Below, one piece after another: positions 18,009-25,176 of a stretch of DNA of 64,000 bases (positions are counted from its first letter, which is position 1; each line of letters begins with the position of its first letter). Under the pieces are notes generated by a model, which saw only the letters and a list, made by a program, of their open reading frames with translations, searched no databases and was not told the origin of the DNA. The translations under genes and the position numbers were made by a program. Source of the stretch: Treponema sp. UBA937 (GTDB taxonomy: Bacteria > Spirochaetota > Spirochaetia > Treponematales > Breznakiellaceae); assembly GCA_002293455.1 (NCBI GenBank), contig DBDH01000114.1, forward strand, positions 40,732 to 104,731, written 5' to 3'.

Positions 18009-18349
18009 TATTCCTGCGATGCTCCGATCATCGCATAGAGTTTTCCCGAAACTGTGTACTGGTTTTCGCCGGTCCGCAAAACAGCAATTCCTTCGTCTCT
18101 GGCGGTTTCAATCATGTCATCAGGAATAGGACGATTATTGCATATAATAATCACCGATACATCCACGAGCGTCGCTACGGCAACCGTGTTCTTATGAGCC
18201 TGAATGGTGATAAGGGCTCCGCCGTCTTTCGCATGGGCCATCACATCGGAAAGAAGATCCGAAGTATATGCGCCCTTAAGCGGCGTATCTTCAAATACGT
18301 CCTGGATAATTTCTGCCCGGAGTTTCTCCGCCGCTTCACGAATCGTCAT
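18008..18349 (-). CDS. DRTGG-domain protein (first copy by coordinate)
   Basis: A 113-residue single-domain protein of the DRTGG family: SDLLSDVMAHAKDGGALI, then alternating strands with VIIICNNRPIPDDMIE and a GIAVLRTG strand. These stand-alone domains resemble the middle part of phosphotransacetylase and are thought to bind a small ligand such as a nucleotide; the literal DRTGG string is absent, as in many members. GAGGAAG precedes ATG at 18349. It is coupled on both sides: its start overlaps the CBS-ATPase stop and its end meets the PHP start. A second copy lies at 20137-20493. Confidence 0.78.
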   Translation of the reverse strand: MTIREAAEKLRAEIIQDVFEDTPLKGAYTSDLLSDVMAHAKDGGALITIQAHKNTVAVATLVDVSVIIICNNRPIPDDMIETARDEGIAVLRTGENQYTVSGKLYAMIGASQE

Positions 18350-19290
18350 TATGCTTCCTCGCTCCCGTCTAAATTGAAAGTTGATATTACCGTAGTTCCC
18401 TTGGGTGAAGACTCAATGTGAAATTCATCGGAAACACGTTTTGTGTTGGCAAGTCCCATCCCGGCGCCGAACCCCAGGGAACGGATCCACTCGTTTGCCG
18501 TGGACCATCCTTCCTGCAAAGCAAGATCGATGTTTTCAATGCCTGGTCCGTTGTCCTTTGCGGTAATCACAACTTTATCGGTCTGGATGGAACAGGTGAT
18601 GGTTCCGCCCAAAGAATGAACAACCTGATTTATTTCCAGTTCATAGCTCGCAATAGCAATCCGCCGAATCACCTTGGGATTGATATTCAGTTTCTTCAAT
18701 GCTTTCTTTATTTCGGTAGAAGCGTGTCCCGCAAGTTCAAAATCAAAACGGAGGGTAGTAAATTGCAGTTCCGATTCACGGTTGGGAGTATCGGCATTTT
18801 TCTCGTGAAGCTTTTCGAGCCTGAGTACTTCCCGGTTCATTTCCACAAGGAGAGCTTTTATCACATCTTTTGATGACAATATTCCAACCATTTCACGGTT
18901 TTTGTTCAGAACCGGAAAGCGGCCGTAGCGATATTTATTGAGATAAGAAATCGCAAAAGAGAGCGGCATATCGTCTTCCAAAACGATTACATTTCTTGTC
19001 ATCCGCTTTTCCGCCGGGTCATCAATATAGCCGTAGTCAAGAGCGGTGAGAATATCATCCATGGACACAATTCCCAGAAGCCGCCGGTTTTCTACAATGG
19101 GAAGACCGGTAATATAATTTTCCCTCATAAGGGCTTGAATGTACCGGAGCGTATCCGTTTTCTTTGCGGTGACGACCTCGGTACTCATGACGCTTTTTAT
19201 TTTAAGCTGATAAATAAGTTCCAGAATTACTGACGGCGAATCAACCGTGCTGATGGGAATATCTTCATTGACAGAAGCATTATCACTCAT
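18349..19290 (-). CDS. Tandem CBS domains fused to a RsbW-like histidine-kinase ATPase domain
   Basis: A 313-residue protein. Two CBS domains span about residues 34-146 (VMSTEVVTAKKTDTL and RNVIVLEDDMPLS mark each start); they normally bind adenosine nucleotides. A HATPase_c domain fills residues 180-313, with N-box EINQVVHSLGG, DNGPGIENID and GFGAGMGLANTKR ATP-lid motifs and no phospho-acceptor histidine. This is the anti-sigma/serine-kinase type. It may phosphorylate or bind a STAS partner in response to energy charge; the STAS protein at 61844 is one candidate. It overlaps the Cof gene by eight bases. Confidence 0.87.
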   Translation of the reverse strand: MSDNASVNEDIPISTVDSPSVILELIYQLKIKSVMSTEVVTAKKTDTLRYIQALMRENYITGLPIVENRRLLGIVSMDDILTALDYGYIDDPAEKRMTRNVIVLEDDMPLSFAISYLNKYRYGRFPVLNKNREMVGILSSKDVIKALLVEMNREVLRLEKLHEKNADTPNRESELQFTTLRFDFELAGHASTEIKKALKKLNINPKVIRRIAIASYELEINQVVHSLGGTITCSIQTDKVVITAKDNGPGIENIDLALQEGWSTANEWIRSLGFGAGMGLANTKRVSDEFHIESSPKGTTVISTFNLDGSEEA

Positions 19291-20140
19291 GGGTTAACCC
19301 TTTTTTCCTTTGTTCCAAAATTCCGTCTTTATCAAGAAGATATTCTTCAATGAAGCCCGCGACACCATCATCATCATTATTTTTGCGGGTAACCAAATCG
19401 GCGATAGCCTTGATTGACGCGTTACCATTTTGCATACAGACGCCGACGCCTGCCCAACGGATCATGGCCTCATCATTCATGGAATCGCCGATAGCAATTA
19501 CCGATTCGCGAGGAACATGTGTTATCTCGGCAATTTTCACCAAAGCCGATCCTTTATGACAGTCCTCCGGAAGTATTTCCAAAAAATACGGCTTACTCGT
19601 AAAGATAGTTGCTTTATCGCCAAGATAATTTTTCAGAATTTCTTCCATTGGTTTAAGAAGGAGAGGGTCGCCGGGAATCAAAAGTTTTAAAGGACCAGAC
19701 TGTACCATGTTTTTAAAATCACTGGCTACAACCTGGCGGAGGCCTGTCAGCTTTATATCGGCATCGGCAAATTCATTTCTTCGGGAAACATAAATGGTAT
19801 CGCCTTCGTAGATTTGAACGCACATGTCTTCCGCGTCGGCAAGATTATACACCATGAGCGCGGTTTCTGGATTAAGGATAGATTGATGAACAATGTTTCC
19901 GGTATTGCTTTCTTTGATAAGCGCGCCGTTGCTGGAAACAACATATCCCCTTTTTTTATGGAAGCCCAGAAAGCGGACAAATTTTTCCATGGCTAAATCA
20001 AGTCTTCCCGATGCCAAAACAATTAAGTAACCCGCCGCTTCGGCCTTTTTTATCGCAGCCTTAGTCCGCAGTGAAATGGTTAAATCGGTCCTTAGCAAAG
20101 TATCATCTAAATCAAGAGCCAGGATTCCCCGGTAATTCAT
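19283..20140 (-). CDS. Cof-type HAD phosphatase
   Basis: A 285-residue HAD hydrolase with a C2 cap (Cof/IIB subfamily). Motif I is LDLDDTLLRTD, motif II is VLASGR, motif III lysine is about residue 200 (CHKGSALVKIAE) and motif IV is AIGDSMNDEAMI. Such enzymes remove phosphate from sugar phosphates or cofactors such as FMN. ATG at 20140 follows AGGAG and overlaps the upstream DRTGG stop, so the longer frame to 20188 is rejected. It sits within the signalling operon, suggesting its substrate is tied to the same control. Confidence 0.9.
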   Translation of the reverse strand: MNYRGILALDLDDTLLRTDLTISLRTKAAIKKAEAAGYLIVLASGRLDLAMEKFVRFLGFHKKRGYVVSSNGALIKESNTGNIVHQSILNPETALMVYNLADAEDMCVQIYEGDTIYVSRRNEFADADIKLTGLRQVVASDFKNMVQSGPLKLLIPGDPLLLKPMEEILKNYLGDKATIFTSKPYFLEILPEDCHKGSALVKIAEITHVPRESVIAIGDSMNDEAMIRWAGVGVCMQNGNASIKAIADLVTRKNNDDDGVAGFIEEYLLDKDGILEQRKKGLTHE

Positions 20141-20493
20141 ACACGCTCCTTTTGAAAAATCCGCAGCATAGTTCCCAATGACACACAAGCTTCAAACATG
20201 GAAAGCGGCGTAGACAAAACCGTAATGTCTTCATCTTCCGCAAGTTCTTTCATGGCAGACTGGGGAAGCTTGTCATTCACCAGGAGTACGCACCGCATCC
20301 CGACAATATCAGCGGTACGGATAACCTGCTCCGACGCAAGGCTCGTTACCAGAAAGCCGTTCTCAAAATCCGTTACAAGAACATCACTCATAAGATCGCT
20401 TGCAACAACATTTTCAATGTTGATCTGCAAAAAATCCGATGATTTATGCACGATATGAGCCGGTAAATTCTCTACGATTTCACCTAATGTCAT
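20137..20493 (-). CDS. DRTGG-domain protein (second copy)
   Basis: A 118-residue DRTGG-fold protein: NVVASDLMSDVLVTDFENGF, VGMRCVLLVNDKLPQ and EDITVLSTPLS correspond one-for-one with the segments of the copy at 18008-18349. Likely a small ligand-binding module; the function is not known. It is translationally coupled by ATGA overlaps both to the carbonic-anhydrase gene upstream and the Cof gene downstream. Having two related copies in a single operon fits a hetero-oligomer or two-state sensor, which is inference. Confidence 0.75.
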   Translation of the reverse strand: MTLGEIVENLPAHIVHKSSDFLQINIENVVASDLMSDVLVTDFENGFLVTSLASEQVIRTADIVGMRCVLLVNDKLPQSAMKELAEDEDITVLSTPLSMFEACVSLGTMLRIFQKERV

Positions 20494-21020
20494 AGTTGCT
20501 CCGCAGCTTCTTTATATTCTGTCCGGGCTTGTATACCCAATTGTACATAGCCTTTACTGTTCTCCAGTATACCATGAATTTCTTCGGGACTCAATGTCCT
20601 TACCGCTTTTGCCGGCATTCCCATAATGAGCGATGACGGAGGAAATTCCTTGTTTTGAGGAATCACGCTTCCGGCGGCAACAATAGAATTTTCCCCAATT
20701 CGGGCTTTTCCCAATATGACGGCTCCCATTCCGATCAAGCAATTATCTTCTATCGTGCATGAATGAAGTATCGCCCCATGACCAACGGTAACATTTTTAC
20801 CAATCACCGTAGGAACATCGAGGTCTCCGTGAATAACGGCTCCATCCTGAATATTAGCTCCGTCTCCTACATGAATGGGCGCAATATCACCGCGCAGCAC
20901 AGCGGAAAACCAAACCGTCGCGTCTTTTCCAAGAATCACATCTCCGGAAACTTCTGCATTCCAGGCGATAAAAGCCGCGTTCTTTGTATCCGGAACACGG
21001 CCTCCGATTGCGTGAATCAT
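20490..21020 (-). CDS. Gamma-carbonic anhydrase family protein
   Basis: A 176-residue left-handed beta-helix (hexapeptide repeat) protein of the YrdA/PaaY class. Zinc histidines are in VIHGD, VGHGA and AILHSC, and the C-terminal helix follows MGMPAKAVR. It may hydrate CO2 or act on thioesters; many family members have no proven activity. ATG at 21020 follows AAGGAG; a longer frame to 21062 lacks a ribosome site. It is the first gene of the coupled minus-strand operon that runs to the PHP gene, and it diverges from the VapBC-like pair. Confidence 0.9.
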   Translation of the reverse strand: MIHAIGGRVPDTKNAAFIAWNAEVSGDVILGKDATVWFSAVLRGDIAPIHVGDGANIQDGAVIHGDLDVPTVIGKNVTVGHGAILHSCTIEDNCLIGMGAVILGKARIGENSIVAAGSVIPQNKEFPPSSLIMGMPAKAVRTLSPEEIHGILENSKGYVQLGIQARTEYKEAAEQL

Positions 21021-21061
21021 CTTTTTCTCCTTCTGCTCAATCCTGCTTGCATTGGAATACA

Positions 21062-21277
21062 ATGATTATTTTCCGCCTCATTGTCAATTGGTTACACTGG
21101 GAATACCGCGGCAGCAATATTCACAAACAAGAGCTTAAAACATTTCCTTCTTACGTGAATTCTATTGATTTTAAACGATTTGTCAAAAACAGGAAACGTA
21201 AAAACCTGAAGGATTTAAAAGGCAAAATCCAGTTCCGCTCTGATTATGATTATAAATCGATGAGAGAGAACTCGTGA
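21062..21277 (+). CDS. VapB-like antitoxin, uncertain N-terminus
   Basis: A frame of up to 71 residues whose C-terminal half, KNLKDLKGKIQFRSDYDY, is typical of antitoxin tails that wrap a PIN toxin. Its last bases form a GTGA overlap with the toxin start. The N-terminal part (MIIFRLIVNWLHWEYRG) does not look like a DNA-binding domain and there is no ribosome site at ATG 21062, so the 5' end may be degenerate or the real start may be further in (for example GTG near 21154). Function assigned from position and tail only. Confidence 0.5.
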   Translation: MIIFRLIVNWLHWEYRGSNIHKQELKTFPSYVNSIDFKRFVKNRKRKNLKDLKGKIQFRSDYDYKSMRENS

Positions 21278-21675
21278 TTCTCGCGGATACTTCGATCATC
21301 ATTGGATATTTAAAAGGAGCAAGCGGCCTCCCCTATAAAAAATTCGATGACATTCTCGAAAACAACATTCCCTTCGGCATAAGCAATGTTATGTATCAGG
21401 AAGTGCTCCAGGGCGCAAAAACCGAAAAAGAATTTAATCAGCTAAAAGAATATTTACAAACAATCACGTTTTACGACGTCCGGGAGGGGATGCGTTCCTA
21501 CGAAGAAGCTGCTTTGAAGTATGTTAAATGCCGGAAAGCGGGGATAACGATCCGAAGCAGCATCGATTTAATTATTGTTCAAACAGCAATCGAGAACAAT
21601 CTCTATCTCTTACACAACGATAACGACTTTATCAATATATCAAAAGTGATTAAAGAATTGAAACTGTACAAGTAA
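21274..21675 (+). CDS. vapC: VapC-like PIN-domain toxin
   Basis: A 133-residue PIN-domain ribonuclease. The acidic residues are visible: Asp5 in ILADTSIIIGYL, Glu about 43 in MYQEVLQG, Asp in SSIDLIIVQTA, and Asp in HNDNDF. VapC toxins cleave tRNA or rRNA when their antitoxin is lost. GTG start overlaps the antitoxin stop. It is AT-richer than the neighbouring signalling operon and lies convergent to map, consistent with horizontal gain. The full set of catalytic residues suggests an active toxin. Confidence 0.85.
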   Translation: MILADTSIIIGYLKGASGLPYKKFDDILENNIPFGISNVMYQEVLQGAKTEKEFNQLKEYLQTITFYDVREGMRSYEEAALKYVKCRKAGITIRSSIDLIIVQTAIENNLYLLHNDNDFINISKVIKELKLYK

Positions 21676-21694
21676 ACAAAATTCTTTCCTTCCC

Positions 21695-22447
21695 CTACTC
21701 CGTCAATATTTCCGTATGATCATGAAAAATCGCGATGGTGTGTTCCCAATGAGCCGAAGGCTTGTCGTCGGCGGTGACTACGGTCCAGTCATCTTCAAGA
21801 AGTTCCACATCGCCGGTTCCAAGGTTGATCATGGGCTCAATGGCAAGGACCATGCCTTGCATCAATTTCGGATTGGGACCATGCGCGTAATTAGGGACTT
21901 GGGGGTCTTCGTGAACATCAAAGCCTACGCCATGACCGCAATATTGATGTACAACTCCGTATCCATGCCCGGACGCGTGTCCGTAAATCGCGCGGGAAAT
22001 TTCCAGGAGACGCGTTCCGGCCTTTGCCTTTTCGATACCTTTGTAGAGGCATTCCCTTGTCACTTCGTTGAGCTTGTGAACTTCATCGCTGACCCGGCCG
22101 ACTTCAACGCTTACCGAAGCGTCGCTGATATACCCGCCAAGATCGATGCCGCAGTCCAGGGAAACGAGATCCCCGTCGGCAAACTTCCTCCTGGAAGGAA
22201 TGCCGTGAATGACTTCGTTATTTATAGATATGCAGACAGCTCCCGGGAAGGGATTATTTTTCGGACCATAGTCCAAAATGGCGGGTTTTCCTCCGGCCTT
22301 CTTTATCCAATTCTTCGTCCATTGATCAATCTCTAGACCGCTTACCCCGATTTTTACCAGTGGAACAAGTTCCTTGAACATAGCGCTCAAGAGTTTACAC
22401 GATTCCCGAATCCCGTCAATTTGTTGAAGATTTTTTAAACGTATCAT
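21695..22447 (-). CDS. map: Type I methionine aminopeptidase
   Basis: A 250-residue MetAP without the N-terminal zinc extension. Metal ligands appear in order: SLDCGIDLGGYISDASVS (two Asp), GHGVGFDVHEDP (His), IEPMINLG (Glu) and WEHTIAIF (Glu). It removes the initiator methionine from nascent proteins. ATG at 22447 overlaps the stop of a 30-codon reading frame with a good ribosome site. The last residues also exist as a separate relic at 8102-8176. Confidence 0.95.
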   Translation of the reverse strand: MIRLKNLQQIDGIRESCKLLSAMFKELVPLVKIGVSGLEIDQWTKNWIKKAGGKPAILDYGPKNNPFPGAVCISINNEVIHGIPSRRKFADGDLVSLDCGIDLGGYISDASVSVEVGRVSDEVHKLNEVTRECLYKGIEKAKAGTRLLEISRAIYGHASGHGYGVVHQYCGHGVGFDVHEDPQVPNYAHGPNPKLMQGMVLAIEPMINLGTGDVELLEDDWTVVTADDKPSAHWEHTIAIFHDHTEILTE

Positions 22448-22536
22448 ATTTCCTCATTAATTCCCGCGTTCAGCCATGATGATCCCGCCCTTGAGTTTTT
22501 GGATTTTTCCCCAATAATTTTATAATGATGATTCAT
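22444..22536 (-). CDS. Possible 30-residue small protein coupled to map
   Basis: ATG at 22536 is preceded by GAGGAAAG at a good distance and opens a 30-codon frame (MNHHYKIIGEKSKNS...), ending in TGA that overlaps the map ATG. The peptide is basic in its middle and matches no family I recognise. The overlap would couple its translation to map, as in a leader peptide. Its reality rests on the ribosome site and overlap only; the rest of the 267-base gap up to 22714 is AT-rich with no other gene. Confidence 0.4.
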   Translation of the reverse strand: MNHHYKIIGEKSKNSRAGSSWLNAGINEEI

Positions 22537-22714
22537 ATCTTTCCTCTTCTTAATATTCATATTACGTTTTTATGTTTTGTGTCAATGAAGCAAAAAAAAT
22601 TCCAACAATTTCAAAGCAAGAATCATACTGATGCCATATTAATGGTATAACGGCAATCAAAGATTGCTTTCAAAAAATCACAGGAAATGATATATTAGAA
22701 GGAGGAGCTGCACG

Positions 22715-23293
22715 ATGGAGAACATTCAAGAACAGATTGATTATCCAAGAGGTCTCACTTTTGAAAAGGTCTGGGCATCTTTACAGGAAAATGCCAGAGA
22801 GATGAAGGAAGCCCATGCGCGAACCGAAGCCGTTCTGGCTGAAACGCAAAAATCGATGAACAAAACCATTGGCGATTTGAACAATAAGCTCGGTATTATT
22901 GCTGAAAATCTGCTTACGCCCAATCTGGTTGAAAATTTTAAGATGCTCGGTTTTACCTTCCAGATAATGGGTCCTCACCGAAGAATATACAATGATGACA
23001 ATTCTTTAAAAACCGAAATAGATGTCTTTCTTGAAAACAGCAAGCAGGCGATGGCGGTAGAAGTAAAAACAACCTGCAGGCGCGATGATGTTGATTATCA
23101 CCTTGCACGCATGGAGAAAGTCCGCCGTCATGCTGATTCTCACGGCGACAAGCGTCAGCTTTATGGAGCGATAGCAGCAACCATTATTGACGAAGATACA
23201 AAACGCTATGCGCTGAAAAATGGTTTCTATTTGATCGAACCGTCCGGTGAAAATGTTACCATAACAAAACCGGATATTGAAAAAGTGTGGTAA
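22715..23293 (+). CDS. DUF3782-like PD-(D/E)XK-fold protein, copy 1
   Basis: A 192-residue protein. Residues 20-65 are a charged, probably coiled-coil stretch; the C-terminal domain shows TEIDVFLENSKQAMAVEVKT, a D-x(n)-E-x-K nuclease-fold motif, and ends KRYALKNGFYLIEPSG. It resembles the DUF3782/PD-(D/E)XK families that are repeated in some spirochetes and cyanobacteria; no function is established. GGAGGAG precedes ATG. A clear paralogue is at 59570-60136. It stands alone between map and a J-domain gene. Confidence 0.72.
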   Translation: MENIQEQIDYPRGLTFEKVWASLQENAREMKEAHARTEAVLAETQKSMNKTIGDLNNKLGIIAENLLTPNLVENFKMLGFTFQIMGPHRRIYNDDNSLKTEIDVFLENSKQAMAVEVKTTCRRDDVDYHLARMEKVRRHADSHGDKRQLYGAIAATIIDEDTKRYALKNGFYLIEPSGENVTITKPDIEKVW

Positions 23294-23307
23294 ATGAAGA
23301 CTTTCCC

Positions 23308-24084
23308 TTACACCTTTAGCTTTTTTCTCAAACCCGCGGCATTTGGCAGCGCGGGGTCTTTATTCAAAGCGTCTTTAAACACCGTTTGGGCCCCATGAAA
23401 TTCGCCCATCTTAAAAAGGGTTTCGGCGATGGAACGCATCCAGCGGGCTTCATCTTTAGACGAAAATTTCAGGGCAAGCATTTCTTCCAGACATTCGATA
23501 TATGTTTCATCATCCACTGCATGACGAAGACGGAGCCGGACGAGTTCTTTTAAAAAAGTTTCTACTTCTGTCATAAAATGTTTAAAGTAGGGCTTTTTTC
23601 TTTCTTCGCGGACAAGGGATGTTAAAAGGCAGAATGTTTCAAAAATCTCGCCGCGTTTTTCAAGTTCTTCCGCCAGGATGAAAGCGCAGTCCATCCAGTC
23701 TTCACGGTCAAGATATTTTTCTAAGCGAAAATCGAGGCCGCCTTGGTTCCGCCAAACTTCAATCGCGTCATCATCTTCTAAATGGAGGAAATAATAAAAG
23801 ATCAATTTTGCCTGACTGAAAGGATCATCGGTTTTTTCTTTGAGAAAAGTCCGGTAATCGAAAGTTGATTGTTTGACAAAACGTATGTAGGCAATATCAT
23901 ATTTTTCCCTTCTTGCGGGATCGGACAAAACCTCGTAAGCAGTGAGGAGTTTGCGCATCCTATTTTCGGTTCCCTTGCCGACGACATCGGGGTGACTTTT
24001 CTTCGCAAGATTCCGAAACGCCTTTTTTATTTCATCAGGCGATGCGTCCTGTTTTACGCCAAGAAGACTATAATAATTTTCCAC
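23308..24084 (-). CDS. J-domain protein
   Basis: A 258-residue protein with an N-terminal J domain (residues 3-66): YYSLLGVKQDASPDEIKKAF and the invariant HPD in KKSHPDVVG. It has no glycine/phenylalanine region or zinc fingers, so it is not DnaJ itself but a co-chaperone that would stimulate a DnaK ATPase on specific clients. The remaining 190 residues are helical with a TPR-like ending (AETLFKMGEFHGAQTVFKDA). It converges on the PD-(D/E)XK gene, leaving 14 bases between stops. Confidence 0.86.
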   Translation of the reverse strand: MENYYSLLGVKQDASPDEIKKAFRNLAKKSHPDVVGKGTENRMRKLLTAYEVLSDPARREKYDIAYIRFVKQSTFDYRTFLKEKTDDPFSQAKLIFYYFLHLEDDDAIEVWRNQGGLDFRLEKYLDREDWMDCAFILAEELEKRGEIFETFCLLTSLVREERKKPYFKHFMTEVETFLKELVRLRLRHAVDDETYIECLEEMLALKFSSKDEARWMRSIAETLFKMGEFHGAQTVFKDALNKDPALPNAAGLRKKLKV

Positions 24085-24105
24085 TTAAAAAATAATACTT
24101 AAAAA

Positions 24106-25098
24106 TTAATACAATTTCAAGATTTCTTCGATTGCGCTCAGCTCCTCTCCGTTAAATTCCGTTCTGTTGATGACCTTGATATTATCTTCGATCTGTTCAA
24201 CTTTGCTTGCGCCGATTAAAACGCTTGTAACATTATTTTTCCGAAGCACCCATGACAAAGCCATCTGCGCAAGGCTTTGACCGCGTTTTTGGGCGATTGC
24301 GTTCAAGGCTTGCAGTCTGCCAATTAACTCAGGCGTAAGCCTTGAACGTTTTAAAGTCTCATCTCTGGAAGCGCGGCTGTTTGCCTCCACGCCGTTAAGA
24401 TATTTATCCGTGAGCAAACCTTGAGCCAAGGGGCTGAAACAAATGCAGCCGATTCCGCTTTCATAAAGATGATCCAGAAGGCCGGATGTTTCAGGAGCTC
24501 TATGAAGCATGTTATATGCAAGTTGATGAATAAACAAGGGAACATTATTCGCCTTCAATATGGCGGCGATTTTTTTTGTTTCCTCAAGACCGTAATTAGA
24601 AATGCCGGCATAGAGGGCTTTCCCCTGGCGGACAATGTCAATCAAAGCGCCGGCGGATTCTTCGATAGGCGTGTCAGGATCAAATCGATGATGATAAAAA
24701 ATATCAACGTAATCGACATTCATTCTTTTTAAACTTGCGTTAAGGCTGCTGATTAAATATTTGCGGGAGCCTCCATCTCCATAGGGACCCGGCCACATTC
24801 CGTAGCCTGCTTTAGTGGAAATAATCATCTCGTCCCGGTAAGGAGCCAAATCGCTTTTCATAATTCTGCCGAAATTTTCTTCAGCCGATCCGTGTACTGG
24901 TCCGTAGTTGTTTGCAAGATCGATATGGGTGATTCCTAAATCGAACGCTCTGAACAGCATCTTCTTCTGGTTTTCCAAAGGGTCAAGCGAACCAAAATTC
25001 TGCCAAAGCCCTAAGGATACCAAGGGCAGTTTAACGCCGCTTCTGCCGCATTTGGCAAAAACCATTTTGTCATAACGATTATCCGACGCAAGATACAT
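24106..25098 (-). CDS. Aldo/keto reductase, YghZ/Kv-beta type
   Basis: A 330-residue TIM-barrel NADPH oxidoreductase. The catalytic tetrad is visible: Asp in HIDLANNYG, Tyr in the same motif, Lys in STKAGYG and His in FYHHRFDP. ISNYGLEE and SVLIGASKVEQIEDN bind the cofactor. It resembles E. coli YghZ, which reduces L-glyceraldehyde 3-phosphate and methylglyoxal; that substrate is an inference. AGGAGG precedes the start region. No partner genes are evident. Confidence 0.88.
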   Translation of the reverse strand: MYLASDNRYDKMVFAKCGRSGVKLPLVSLGLWQNFGSLDPLENQKKMLFRAFDLGITHIDLANNYGPVHGSAEENFGRIMKSDLAPYRDEMIISTKAGYGMWPGPYGDGGSRKYLISSLNASLKRMNVDYVDIFYHHRFDPDTPIEESAGALIDIVRQGKALYAGISNYGLEETKKIAAILKANNVPLFIHQLAYNMLHRAPETSGLLDHLYESGIGCICFSPLAQGLLTDKYLNGVEANSRASRDETLKRSRLTPELIGRLQALNAIAQKRGQSLAQMALSWVLRKNNVTSVLIGASKVEQIEDNIKVINRTEFNGEELSAIEEILKLY

Positions 25099-25176
25099 AT
25101 AGTCCTCCTGGATTCTATTTCCGCAAAAAAACCTGCTGCAAAACTAAAGTGTAATTTTACGATTTCCTCTCATTGC

